Part shown: in pieces, positions 49,695 to 58,413 of the stretch | Numbering within the stretch: the stretch's first letter is position 1 | Layout: each line of letters starts with the position of its first letter | DNA from: Bacillota bacterium | GTDB taxonomy: Bacteria; Bacillota; Sulfobacillia; Sulfobacillales; Sulfobacillaceae | DNA: 61,069 bases | Reading direction: 5' to 3' | Assembly (NCBI GenBank): GCA_021820485.1 | Contig: JAKADO010000008.1 | Location: 1-61,069 of the forward strand | The notes under the pieces: model-generated | Database searches by the model: none | Seen by the model: the letters and a program-made list of their open reading frames with translations, nothing else | What the model was told of the DNA's origin: nothing | Translations under genes and position numbers: made by a program

Positions 49695-51380
49695 TTACTC
49701 CTTCCCCAATGCCACAACCTCTGTGACCCGGCCGGCGCGCGGCCCCTCGAAGGCAATTTCAATCGTCGTGCCTGCGTTCGCACGAACCACCCATTCGGCA
49801 TGGGCTCGCTGCCCATGTGGCGGCGCCCATCCATCTGCGGCGGCATAGCCATCCAAATGGGGCAGCTCCACTGGTGAGGATCCCGAGACCAGCGGCGCTC
49901 CCGTCACGGTCGCTTTGAGCCCTTCCAGCAACAAGTCGCGACCCTTGGCGGTGCTTGACGTGGGAAGATATCCGGCGTTGGCCACCTCAGCCGCAATCCG
50001 ATAGACGCCTGGCGCTTCCTCCGAAACCATCACCTCGGCGATGGTGAGCTTTGGCGTGCAAAGGCCGAGTCGCGTCAGAAACCCGCTGACATGGGCACAT
50101 TCTTCTTCCAGAAGATGGGGCGGAGGATTCTGCACCACAAACTTGGGATTCAGTCCGCCAATCTCGACCGGCCCAAAATCAGGGTGTTCGAACGGCGTCC
50201 ATGGGAACACCCCCTCCTCAGGCACTTCGCGGGACACCCAGTCATAGATTTTTCGGTCATCTTCCGTTTCCTGTTCCGGCTTCAATTCCATCAGGCGCCG
50301 TACGCCATATTCGGCATAGCCTCGGGCTCCGGCCCGCTTGGGCAGGTTCCAAATCTCCACAGTGAAGCTGAGCACCCCGAAATGATCGTACATCCAGTCG
50401 TCCGCGGCCCCTGGCATCAGCACTTTTTCATGTCCTGAGGCAAAGATGTGGTAGTTGGAATCGGCAAAGTATCCGCTGACCTTTGCCCCCATGTCGGCCA
50501 CGCGTGTAAAGAGCAGGCGATCCGTTTCCGAGAGCGTCGCGTCCTCTCCCGTCGACGGCTGCCGGAGAATGACACCACCCGAGGTGTGCAGGGCGACATA
50601 GGCCGCAATGTTGCGATGCGAATGAATGAAGGCCGCTAAGTTGCGAAGCTCTGGCTCCGATAGCGGAAACGGTCCTGCGCCCGGTTGGCCCTGCTCCCCG
50701 GCCCAGCGAATGGGGAAATTGCGGTTGAAGTCCATGGCCTGACGCCGCGCGCGCCGGGTTTTGGCCCAGGTAGGCAACGATCCGGTGTGCGAGGTGCGAT
50801 CGATGCGCCCTTCCGGAAAGACATGGTAATAGGTGCCGCCCATCTCGCCCGGTTGACGGGGCCGCATCACCTGAGGGTTCAGCTCGTCGAGCGCAAAGCC
50901 GCCATCTTCGGCCGGAACGCGCATGGTCAGAATCCGGCCGTCCTGGTTGACGTCCTCTTCGATGAAGCCTTCCGGTGGAACCGAATAGGGGTAGGTGTGC
51001 GGGCTGGAGCGCACCCGATAGGGGGTAGTCAGGTATAATTCGGCGCCATCGACTGAAATGCGCGGGACAATATAGACCGTGTGCCGATCCAAGAGCTCGG
51101 TGGCCTCTGGATTGGTGCCGTAATTCTCGAGGCACCAGCCAATCCAGTACATGGCCACCGCATTCCCAGCCACCTCGCCGGCGTGAATGTTGGCATCCAC
51201 GAAGAGCGCCGACTTGCCTTCCGGGGCTCCCGAATCCCGGTTGGTGAGGGTCACCCCGGCCATGTCCCGTCCTTCCCGGCTTTGGCCGATGACCTGCACC
51301 TCCATCAAATGCGGGTACCGGGCCTCGAGAGCCCGAAGCGCCTCCCACATCTGCTGGTAGGTCCAGTATTGTGCTTTCAT
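49695..51380 (-). CDS. M14-family zinc carboxypeptidase
   Basis: The 561-residue protein has an M14 catalytic domain with zinc ligands in DANIHAGEVAGN (His and Glu) and VALHTSGG (His), substrate Arg in DFNRNFPIRW, and the catalytic Glu in FTVEIWN. A C-terminal ~130-residue beta-rich extension (IAEVMVSEEAPGVYRIAAEVANAGYLPTSS) follows. No signal peptide is seen, so it is probably cytosolic. It should trim C-terminal amino acids from peptides. GGAGG lies 6 nt before ATG 51380. The aminotransferase gene follows after 4 nt. Confidence 0.9.
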   Translation of the reverse strand: MKAQYWTYQQMWEALRALEARYPHLMEVQVIGQSREGRDMAGVTLTNRDSGAPEGKSALFVDANIHAGEVAGNAVAMYWIGWCLENYGTNPEATELLDRHTVYIVPRISVDGAELYLTTPYRVRSSPHTYPYSVPPEGFIEEDVNQDGRILTMRVPAEDGGFALDELNPQVMRPRQPGEMGGTYYHVFPEGRIDRTSHTGSLPTWAKTRRARRQAMDFNRNFPIRWAGEQGQPGAGPFPLSEPELRNLAAFIHSHRNIAAYVALHTSGGVILRQPSTGEDATLSETDRLLFTRVADMGAKVSGYFADSNYHIFASGHEKVLMPGAADDWMYDHFGVLSFTVEIWNLPKRAGARGYAEYGVRRLMELKPEQETEDDRKIYDWVSREVPEEGVFPWTPFEHPDFGPVEIGGLNPKFVVQNPPPHLLEEECAHVSGFLTRLGLCTPKLTIAEVMVSEEAPGVYRIAAEVANAGYLPTSSTAKGRDLLLEGLKATVTGAPLVSGSSPVELPHLDGYAAADGWAPPHGQRAHAEWVVRANAGTTIEIAFEGPRAGRVTEVVALGKE

Positions 51381-51456
51381 ATGTCGCCTCCGAATCCCAA
51401 AATGGGTCCGCCGCTTGTCCGCTGACCCTCCATCCCTGCAATTCTCGGTTTAGGAA

Positions 51457-51478
51457 GCGAATTCCTGCCGGAATTCGC
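51457..51478. repeat. Perfect 9-bp inverted repeat between divergent genes
   Basis: GCGAATTCC-TGCC-GGAATTCGC lies about 77 nt upstream of the M14 gene and 150 nt upstream of nfo. It could be an operator for one of the divergent units or a cruciform; no T run follows. TTGACG at about 51538 with CATGAT 17 nt later may be the nfo promoter. Confidence 0.5.
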
Positions 51479-51630
51479 GCGAGGCTTGCGATTCGACGCT
51501 CAATCCGCGCCCCCGAGACAGGGAACCGCGTGAATTGTTGACGCGAGGCAAGCCAGGGCGCATGATACTAAAAGAGTCAAGAGAAGCACCCGCCGTTGAT
51601 CCCATAAGACAGGTTGAAGGAGCTGGATGG

Positions 51631-52464
51631 ATGCGCATCGGATGCCACCTAAGCATTGCCAAAGGATTTTCCGCCGCTGCCAAGGTCGCGCCGACCTTGG
51701 GCGCGAACGCCTTTCAATATTTCACCAAAAATCCGCGCGGGTTCCGCAATGCCAAGCCGCTCGATCGGGTGGACGCGGAACGCGGCCGTGCCCTGATGCA
51801 GGAACTGGACCTGGTGGCTGTCGGCCATACCCCCTACCTCATCAACTTAGCCACTCCCGACGACAGTCTTTACGCGGCTTCCATCGAAGCGCTGGTTCAA
51901 GACTTAGTCATCGCCGAGGCTCGGGGCACCTATGGCGTGGTGGTGCATTGCGGCAAGCCGAAAGACCAAGGACGCGAATGGGGTATCGAGCGCATGCAGG
52001 AAGCCCTCAGGGCGGTTCTTGAGCGAAACGCCACCGAAGGTGTCCGCATCCTGATCGAAAATACGGCCGGACAAGGATCCGAGATTGGCACCACGCTGGC
52101 CGAACTGTTGGCCATCGTCGAGCCCTTTTCCCTGGACCAGGTGGGCATTTGCCTGGACACCCAGCATGCCTTTGCAGCGGGCATGATCACCCGTGAGGCG
52201 CCGGAAGCGTTTGAAGGGTTTAATCGTCCCGACTTCATGAACCGGCTCCATGCCATCCACTTAAATGACAGCAAGGTGGAGTTCAACGCCCGCAAGGATC
52301 GGCATGAGATGATTGGCCAAGGGGCTTTGGGACTGGACGGCATCGCACGGATTGTCAACGACCCGCGGTTGGAGCACATCCCTTTCTATCTCGAAACGCC
52401 GGTCGACAAAGAAAGCCAGTATGCGGACGAGATTGCCACGGTGCGTTCGCTGCTGCATCAATAA
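51631..52464 (+). CDS. nfo: Endonuclease IV
   Basis: The 277-residue TIM barrel cuts DNA 5' of abasic sites in base-excision repair, using three zinc ions. Family motifs are IGCHLSIAKGFSAAAKVA, FQYFTKNPRGF, VVVHCGKPKDQGRE, LIENTAGQGSEIG, GICLDTQHAFAAG, HLNDSKVEFNARKDRHEMIGQGALG and FYLETP. ATG 51631 follows AAGGAG by 8-9 nt; the upstream frame lacks a ribosome site. The lipid kinase and GH1 genes follow in tight order. Confidence 0.94.
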   Translation: MRIGCHLSIAKGFSAAAKVAPTLGANAFQYFTKNPRGFRNAKPLDRVDAERGRALMQELDLVAVGHTPYLINLATPDDSLYAASIEALVQDLVIAEARGTYGVVVHCGKPKDQGREWGIERMQEALRAVLERNATEGVRILIENTAGQGSEIGTTLAELLAIVEPFSLDQVGICLDTQHAFAAGMITREAPEAFEGFNRPDFMNRLHAIHLNDSKVEFNARKDRHEMIGQGALGLDGIARIVNDPRLEHIPFYLETPVDKESQYADEIATVRSLLHQ

Positions 52465-52483
52465 TTCGTGATTGGGAGGACCT

Positions 52484-53359
52484 ATGGCGGCTCGCATTAT
52501 CCTGAACCCCATCGCCGGCAACGGCAAGGCCCAAAAGTTATTTGATGCCATTGAACCATATCTCCCCAAAGACACTGTCGAAGTGATGCGCACCGAACGG
52601 CCGGGACATGCCACCGAACTTGCGCGGGAGGTCGCCGATCGGGAGGACATGACCGTCGTCTCGCTGGGAGGCGATGGGACTCATCACGAAGTGATCAATG
52701 GCTTGATGCCGGCCGGCAAAGCCATTTTTGCCGTGCTCCCAGCGGGCACCGGCAACGACTTTGTGCGCATGCTCAACTATCCCAAGGCGCCCCAGGATAT
52801 GCTTCATGTCGCCTTGTTCGGCGCCGAACGGCCAATCGACATTGGTAAAGTCAATGATGAGTACTTTTTGACCGTATCGGGAGTAGGATTTGACGCGGAG
52901 GTCGCTGGCTGGGTCAACCAACATGACAAAAGCGGCAACGGCACCTGGATTTTCATCAAAGGGGTGCTGCGCCACATGATTCGCTACAACGCGGAAACCA
53001 TGACGGTCAAGGTGGATGGGGCCTTTCGCTCCGAGCGCACATTTATGCTCGCCGCCGGCAACAGCGCCTATTATGCGGGCGGCATGAAAATTTGTCCGGA
53101 TGCCGTGGCCGATGATGGGCTCTTCCATGTGGTATGGGTCCAGGACTTGCCGCGCATGAACATTCTGCCCTTGCTGGCGCGCGTGTTTCGCGGCACCCAC
53201 GTGCAGCATCCCGCCGTCCGGTCCTTTCAGGCGGAACAGCTCACCGTCGAAGGCCCATCCAACCTCTTGGTGCACGCAGACGGGGAAATTGTCGGGCATT
53301 TGCCGGTAACGCTCAGCATTATCCCCAAAGCTATCCGCGTGCGGACCGGGAGGGTCTGA
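52484..53359 (+). CDS. Diacylglycerol kinase-type lipid kinase (DagK/YegS family)
   Basis: The 291-residue protein has IILNPIAGNGKA at the N-terminus, SLGGDGTHHEVINGLM (catalytic GGDGT), LPAGTGNDFVRML and the DGEIVGHLPVTLSIIPKAIRV ending. It transfers phosphate from ATP to diacylglycerol or another lipid at the membrane. Start ATG 52484 follows GGGAGG. Its stop overlaps the GH1 start (TGATG), a notable coupling of a lipid kinase with a glycosidase. Confidence 0.92.
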   Translation: MAARIILNPIAGNGKAQKLFDAIEPYLPKDTVEVMRTERPGHATELAREVADREDMTVVSLGGDGTHHEVINGLMPAGKAIFAVLPAGTGNDFVRMLNYPKAPQDMLHVALFGAERPIDIGKVNDEYFLTVSGVGFDAEVAGWVNQHDKSGNGTWIFIKGVLRHMIRYNAETMTVKVDGAFRSERTFMLAAGNSAYYAGGMKICPDAVADDGLFHVVWVQDLPRMNILPLLARVFRGTHVQHPAVRSFQAEQLTVEGPSNLLVHADGEIVGHLPVTLSIIPKAIRVRTGRV

Positions 53360-54570
53360 TGCGTCCCTGGCCGAGCCAGTTTCCGCCGTTTCTCTGGGGG
53401 GCGGCCACATCCAGCCACCAAATTGAGGGACATCTCACCAACGACTGGACCGAGTGGGAACGCGCCGGCCATAGCGCAGACCAGTCAGGGCGCGCCACCG
53501 ACCACTGGCGGCTGTGGGCCGAGGATTTGGCCCTATTCCAACGCCTGGGCCTCAACAGCTATCGCTTTTCCCTGGAATGGAGCCGCATCGAACCGGAGCC
53601 GGGGCGCATCGACGAAGGCGCATTGCGTCAATATCGCGCCATGATTGAGCGCATGCACCAGTTGGGCCTCCTCCCGCTGATGACGCTTCACCATTTTACG
53701 CTGCCGCTCTGGGTCTCCAAGCAAGGCGGCTTTCTCAATCCCAAGGCCGTTGAATGGTTTCGCCATTATACCGAGATTGTCATGGATGCGGTCGGGGATT
53801 TGGTTGATCTCTATGTCACCATCAACGAGCCCTTGGTGCTGGTGGTGATGGGCTATCTGATCGCCATTTGGCCTCCCGGAGGGCATGGCTTTCGACGCGC
53901 CTTCCGCCTTATTCGCCGTTTGGCGGAAGTCCATAACGTTGCATATGACGCGATCAAGCGGAAGAAGCCGGATGCTTGGGTGGGTCTGGCCCATCATCTT
54001 ATTGCCTTTGAGCCCTGGACTCGCTCACCCTTGGATGGACTCATGACGGAAGCTCAGCGATATCTCATGAACAATCGCTTCATCAAGATGGTTGGCGAGC
54101 GTCAAGACTTCATCGGCATCAATTATTACACCCGGCAATATGGGCGGCTCGCGGGCGGACTGCATCCGGTGCAAAGCCGGCCGGGTACGCCGTTGACAGA
54201 CCTCGGCTGGGAAATCTATCCCGAGGGCCTCTTAAACCTGCTGCGTGAAGCAGGCCAATATCGGCGGCCCATCCTCATCACCGAAAACGGCATCGCCACC
54301 AGCGACGACGCCGTGCGCTCCGCCTACATCCAAGAGCATGTGCGGGCCGCAGCGGCTGCGCAACGGGAGGGCATCGACGTGCGCGGCTACTTCTATTGGT
54401 CCGCCCTCGACAACTTCGAATGGGCCGAAGGATTCCGGCCGCGCTTCGGCCTCATCGGCGTCAACTACGACACGCTGGAGCGCACCATCCGCCCCAGCGC
54501 CGACACATACCGGCGCCTCATCGCGCAGAACCGCGGCCAGTTCCCCATCAGCGTACCGTCAGCATGGTGA
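53359..54570 (+). CDS. Glycoside hydrolase family 1 (beta-glycosidase)
   Basis: The 403-residue TIM barrel is a retaining beta-glycosidase. Acid/base E157 is in TINEP and nucleophile E309 in ITENG; WGAATSSHQIEGH, YRFSLEWSRIEP and GYFYWSALDNFEWAEGFRPRFGLI are family signatures. It is shorter than most GH1 enzymes (~450), mainly in loops around the active site. The likely substrate is a beta-glucoside or glycolipid. The start overlaps the lipid kinase stop. Its last 23 nt overlap the convergent 172-aa gene. Confidence 0.93.
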   Translation: MRPWPSQFPPFLWGAATSSHQIEGHLTNDWTEWERAGHSADQSGRATDHWRLWAEDLALFQRLGLNSYRFSLEWSRIEPEPGRIDEGALRQYRAMIERMHQLGLLPLMTLHHFTLPLWVSKQGGFLNPKAVEWFRHYTEIVMDAVGDLVDLYVTINEPLVLVVMGYLIAIWPPGGHGFRRAFRLIRRLAEVHNVAYDAIKRKKPDAWVGLAHHLIAFEPWTRSPLDGLMTEAQRYLMNNRFIKMVGERQDFIGINYYTRQYGRLAGGLHPVQSRPGTPLTDLGWEIYPEGLLNLLREAGQYRRPILITENGIATSDDAVRSAYIQEHVRAAAAAQREGIDVRGYFYWSALDNFEWAEGFRPRFGLIGVNYDTLERTIRPSADTYRRLIAQNRGQFPISVPSAW

Positions 54571-55066
54571 CCGTGGGTTTCCCATCCTTGAAGCAAGCAC
54601 GATATTCCTCGGGGCTCAGCTGCGCCTCCTGATGCAGCTTGGCCAGCACCTCATGAGACAAGATGGGTTGCCAGTCGACCGCCGCCTTATAGCTGCGGAT
54701 GAGTTGCTCGCGCGTGGCATCAGGCATGTCCAAGCGAACCAGTGCCCGCCGGAGCTGGTCGACTTGACTCACATCCAGAATCACGGGCTCCACCGGCATT
54801 TCCGCCAGCAACCGTTCCTCTTCCAGCACTTGATAGCAGGCGGCGACGTCAATGCGCCCCTTGCGTTCGCCAAGCCGCACCTCAAACGCACCGACCCGAA
54901 GCGGAAACGCCTCCTTCGGCCAATGTTCCACGACCGCCAGGATTTGCTCCCGCAAGAGCGCCTCTTCCGTCTCCAAATCCTTCAGTTGGCGCCGCACATG
55001 CCCCAACTGGGTCACCGCCTGCGCCAGTTCCGGCGAAATCGCCGGCGTTCGGAATCCCTCTCCCAT
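54548..55066 (-). CDS. Unrecognised coiled-coil protein (172 aa)
   Basis: The N-terminal half is a charged coiled coil (LAQAVTQLGHVRRQLKDLETEEALLREQIL), then a small beta element (LRVGAFEVRLGERKGRIDVAACY), then a helical C-terminus with SHEVLAKLHQEAQLSPEEYRACF. The shape recalls phage Gp157-like proteins, but no phage genes are nearby. Ribosome site GGGGGG is 6 nt before ATG 55066 and lies inside a hairpin. It follows the AcoX-like gene on the same strand. Confidence 0.6.
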   Translation of the reverse strand: MGEGFRTPAISPELAQAVTQLGHVRRQLKDLETEEALLREQILAVVEHWPKEAFPLRVGAFEVRLGERKGRIDVAACYQVLEEERLLAEMPVEPVILDVSQVDQLRRALVRLDMPDATREQLIRSYKAAVDWQPILSHEVLAKLHQEAQLSPEEYRACFKDGKPTVTMLTVR

Positions 55067-55073
55067 GCGAAAT

Positions 55074-55104
55074 CCCCCCTGGTCTATACATAGGACAAGG
55101 GGGG
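55074..55104 (-). promoter_or_regulatory. Hairpin that hides the ribosome site of the 172-aa gene
   Basis: The arms at 55094-55104 and 55074-55084 (leftward CCCCCCTTGTC and GACCAGGGGGG) pair at 10 of 11 positions. The GGGGGG arm is the ribosome site of the next gene. This could hold translation low or act as a terminator-like end for the upstream operon. Confidence 0.5.
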
Positions 55105-55117
55105 CAAAATATGCCTT

Positions 55118-56092
55118 TCAGACGAAGTTCGCCGTTAGAATTCGCGAGGGATCCAACACCAAGGGGCCGTCGCGGCGAATGCGCACCGTCACCGCATCGC
55201 CGGGCCGCAACACCACCGTGCGCTCCCCATCCAGGGCCAGACTGCCGCCGCGTTCCGGGGCTGTCAGGCAAATCGGCTCATCGAGATTCAGGGAACGCGC
55301 CTCGGCCACCCGGAAGGAGGCCACGAGCCCTGGAGCCAGCACAGAAGGCACGGGCGCACCCTCTGGCCCCATAGCAAGATACAGGCCGCGGTCATCGCCA
55401 AAGCCAAGCGGATGCTGATATCCCGCCACATTGGACAGTCCGGGCCGTACCGGATCAGCCGCCGTGAGTACCAACGCCATCACATCGTCGGGATCCCAAA
55501 TGGCCATGGCTCCGGTATAATTCTGACGCGTCAGCGCCACATCGATGAGGGCCAATTCCTCGTTCCCCCGGGGCAAAGTGATGTGGCACAACTTGGCGCG
55601 CTGGCCGACCTGGGCTGGGTCCAGTTCATCGGCCAGATATCGGGCGACCGCGTAGCCCGCCGCCGTTTGGTCGCCTAAATAGCAGGCCACATTGTTGGTT
55701 CCGCCCGCGACAGGCAGTACCGGCACCTGAGGGGCCGCCTGGGCCACATTGCGCTGGGTGCCGTCCCCGCCCACCACAATGAGGGCGCGCGCGCCGGCAT
55801 CCACCAGCATGTTCACCCATAGCGTTGTGGAGTCCTCGTCTCCGAGGGGATGCGGGACCAAGGTGATCGCAAAGTCGCGCTGAACATCGTCTTTCAGCCA
55901 TGCAAAAAAGCCATAGAGATCTTCCGGCACGAGAATTTCGATTCCCGGCACGGCCGCGATGCCGGCCATGATGCGCTTGGCGACCAACGCCTTCTCAGGA
56001 CCCGACTGCAGGGAGGCATGCGCGACCAGACGGCGGATGTCCCGACCCGCCATAGGATTGATAATGAGACCAATCGACTGGGCAGCGGTCAT
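55118..56092 (-). CDS. AcoX / ATP-NAD kinase family protein
   Basis: The 324-residue protein has IGLIINPMAGRDIRRLV at the start, VVGGDGTQRNVAQA (NAD-kinase-type GGDGT), PVLPVAGGTNNVACYLG and a C-terminal beta-rich half ending in DPSRILTANFV. It resembles AcoX, a putative NAD kinase next to acetoin dehydrogenase genes. The phosphoryl acceptor is not established. ATG 56092 overlaps the MarR stop as ATGA. It is the last gene of the riboswitch-led ABC operon; no aco genes are present. Confidence 0.8.
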   Translation of the reverse strand: MTAAQSIGLIINPMAGRDIRRLVAHASLQSGPEKALVAKRIMAGIAAVPGIEILVPEDLYGFFAWLKDDVQRDFAITLVPHPLGDEDSTTLWVNMLVDAGARALIVVGGDGTQRNVAQAAPQVPVLPVAGGTNNVACYLGDQTAAGYAVARYLADELDPAQVGQRAKLCHITLPRGNEELALIDVALTRQNYTGAMAIWDPDDVMALVLTAADPVRPGLSNVAGYQHPLGFGDDRGLYLAMGPEGAPVPSVLAPGLVASFRVAEARSLNLDEPICLTAPERGGSLALDGERTVVLRPGDAVTVRIRRDGPLVLDPSRILTANFV

Positions 56093-56514
56093 GGCAATAA
56101 GGCCGCCTGGACGTTCAGCTTCTCCAGCAGTTCCTGGAGGATGCCGGTCTCCTCCGCGCTCAGGCCCACCAACAGCTTGGACATCCATTGCCGTTGCCGA
56201 ACCGTTTCCCGCTTCAGCACCGTACGGCCCTCAGCCGTCAAGGAGAGCCACACGATGCGCCGATCCTGCGGGTCTCGCTCCTTCGCAATGAGTCCCCGCC
56301 GTTCCAGGGAGTCGAGCGCCCGTGTGGCCGTCGGCCCGGCAATGCGCAACAAGCCGGCCATGGCCATGGCCGTGACCGGCTGCACCTCTTCCAAAATGCT
56401 GAGCGCCTGAAACTGGGTGGTGGAGAGGTCCGTCTCCCCTTGCTCGCGAAACTGACGCTCAAACTCCCGAATCAATTGAAAGATCCGTTCAAAAATGTCC
56501 GCTTCTTGGGCCAT
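56089..56514 (-). CDS. MarR-family regulator
   Basis: The 141-residue winged-helix protein has TTQFQALSILEEVQPVTAMAMAGLLRIAGPTATRALDSLERRGLI and DPQDRRIVWLSLTAEG. Unlike the first MarR of the window it has no cysteines. GAGGTGG lies 5 nt before ATG 56514. It starts 39 nt after the ABC ATPase gene and overlaps the AcoX-like gene, so it is cotranscribed and may regulate the operon. Confidence 0.88.
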   Translation of the reverse strand: MAQEADIFERIFQLIREFERQFREQGETDLSTTQFQALSILEEVQPVTAMAMAGLLRIAGPTATRALDSLERRGLIAKERDPQDRRIVWLSLTAEGRTVLKRETVRQRQWMSKLLVGLSAEETGILQELLEKLNVQAALLP

Positions 56515-56553
56515 CGAAGCCACCTCGTCCCTAACATACCGCTTTTTGGGCGA

Positions 56554-57330
56554 TTAGCCAATCCGGCTGGATTTGCGGTCCGGACGGAGGACCTGCAGAA
56601 TGCGGCGCTTGTACTGATTGAACTCGTGGCTGAGCACCAAGTCCCATTGCCGGGGACGCGGCAAATCAATGACAATGTCCAGCGCGATCTGCCCCGGCCG
56701 GGCGGTCATGACGACCACCCGGTCCCCTAGGAGCACCGCCTCCTCCACATCGTGGGTGACAAACAACACGGTGGGACGATTCACCTTCCACAACTCCAAA
56801 AGAAAGCGCTGCATATCGCTTCGGGTTTGGGCGTCGAGAGCGCCGAACGGCTCATCCATGAGAAGAATGCGGGGCTCAGTCATGAGCGCGCGCGCAATCG
56901 CAACCCGCTGCTGCATGCCGCCCGAGAGCTGGTAGGGCCGATGGGATTCGAATCCGTCCAACCCCATCATATGGACCATGTGGGCCAACTGGTGAGGATC
57001 TACCCCTACCCGACCCGCCTTTAACATCACGCCGAAAGCAATGTTTTCCGCCACCGTCATCCAAGGCAGCAAGGACGGCTGCTGAAACACCACCGCGCGT
57101 TCCGGGCCAGGCCGTGTGATGGCCTCCTGGTCCAGTTCCACCCGCCCCTGGGTCGGAGCCTCAAAGCCGGCCACCAGGTTCAACAGCGTGGTCTTGCCGC
57201 ATCCGCTGGGTCCCACGATGGCCAGAAACTCACCGTCTTGAATCGTGAGGCTGACGCCATTCACCGCCACCAAGGGATCCTGTCCCTTGGCTCCGTAATA
57301 GGCTTTGGTCACCTCGGCGAGTTCAATCAT
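56554..57330 (-). CDS. ABC importer ATPase, nitrate/sulfonate/taurine type
   Basis: The 258-residue protein has Walker [11 protein letters not shown]-loop [13 protein letters not shown], signature [15 protein letters not shown], Walker [14 protein letters not shown]-loop and H-loop VTHDVEEA, as in SsuB/TauB/NrtD. It drives the adjacent permease. ATG 57330 overlaps the binding-protein stop by 4 nt. Confidence 0.93.
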   Translation of the reverse strand: MIELAEVTKAYYGAKGQDPLVAVNGVSLTIQDGEFLAIVGPSGCGKTTLLNLVAGFEAPTQGRVELDQEAITRPGPERAVVFQQPSLLPWMTVAENIAFGVMLKAGRVGVDPHQLAHMVHMMGLDGFESHRPYQLSGGMQQRVAIARALMTEPRILLMDEPFGALDAQTRSDMQRFLLELWKVNRPTVLFVTHDVEEAVLLGDRVVVMTARPGQIALDIVIDLPRPRQWDLVLSHEFNQYKRRILQVLRPDRKSSRIG

Positions 57331-58370
57331 TTATGCTCCGCCTTTAGGACCGCTTCCGCGTAGCGGGGATCCACGTACTGCGACATGTTGGCCGGGACGG
57401 AGGAGATTTGGCCGCTTTGGTAGAGCCATTCGGCCGCCGAGCTCAGCGACTTGGTGACGAGCGACGAGGCGACGCCGGCCCCCGAGCCCAAGCGGCTTTC
57501 CGTCACCTGCTGCGCGAGCGTCGTGAAGCTGAAGCCCACGGTCTGAGAATGGGCCGCCGCCGCACTTATGCCGTTGATCTGGCCCATGTCGCGGTAAGCC
57601 GCGCTGGGATGCTGCTGGAAGAAGGTGACCCCGTCCTGTTCCGCACGAATAAAGTCCTCAACCAGAGTCGGATGGGCCTGGGCCCAGTGCGAATTGACCA
57701 CGGCCAAATTGAAAATCGGCGCTTGATGGTAAACCGTTTGGTCAAACATCAGCATTTGGCCGCCATCCTGCTGCATTTCGGTGACGAACGGCACCCAGAC
57801 ATAGGCCGCCTGAATTTGATTGGTCTTCCAAGCGGCCACCATTTCCGTCGGAGACATATTAAGCTCGGTGACCCCCGAAACCGGCAGATGGTGCAGCTTT
57901 AAGGCCGTTTCCAACTCAAACGGCGAGGTCGAGCCCTTCACCAAGGCGACAGTTTTGCCCTCCAACTGCTTTAGTGAATGGATGCCGCTCGATTTCTTCA
58001 CAACCAGGCCCTCGCCGGTGGTGTAGCGCTCCATCGCCCAAATTACCTGTAGAGGGACGCCGCGAGCGATGGCCGCCGCCGTCGGCGGATTGCCGAGGGT
58101 GGTCATAAAGTCCAGCTTTCCCGACGCCAAGGCGGTCAAGGCGGCGGGACCGGACTCAAAGTACTCCATACGCACCGGAACCTTGAGTTCCTTCTGAAAA
58201 TCTTTTTGCGCGATGGCCACCGATTCCGGGTCGGGCGCATTCTCGTAACCAATGGTTACAGTCCCGCTGAATCCCGCGTTGGCTGTGGTCTTCCCCGCGC
58301 TGCTGCCACATCCGGCCAGGACTAAGGACGCCGTCAGAACGGCGCCAACTCCCCACCAGGGTGTCTTCAT
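57327..58370 (-). CDS. TauA/SsuA-like solute-binding lipoprotein
   Basis: The 347-residue lipoprotein has lipobox LVLAGC at about residue 21. The body matches the NMT1/TauA family: VTIGYENAPDPESVAIAQ, ALASGKLDFMTTLGNPPTAAAIARGVPLQ, LEGKTVALVKGSTSPFEL, SPTEMVAAWKTNQIQAAYVWVPF. Ligands in this family include taurine, sulfonates, nitrate, bicarbonate and pyrimidine precursors. Control by c-di-AMP hints at a solute tied to osmotic balance, taurine being a possible osmolyte. The permease gene lies 43 nt upstream. Confidence 0.9.
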   Translation of the reverse strand: MKTPWWGVGAVLTASLVLAGCGSSAGKTTANAGFSGTVTIGYENAPDPESVAIAQKDFQKELKVPVRMEYFESGPAALTALASGKLDFMTTLGNPPTAAAIARGVPLQVIWAMERYTTGEGLVVKKSSGIHSLKQLEGKTVALVKGSTSPFELETALKLHHLPVSGVTELNMSPTEMVAAWKTNQIQAAYVWVPFVTEMQQDGGQMLMFDQTVYHQAPIFNLAVVNSHWAQAHPTLVEDFIRAEQDGVTFFQQHPSAAYRDMGQINGISAAAAHSQTVGFSFTTLAQQVTESRLGSGAGVASSLVTKSLSSAAEWLYQSGQISSVPANMSQYVDPRYAEAVLKAEHK

Positions 58371-58413
58371 GCATCATCCTCCTCCCGTCGCATCCCGGGG
58401 CGCGTTCCTTGCG

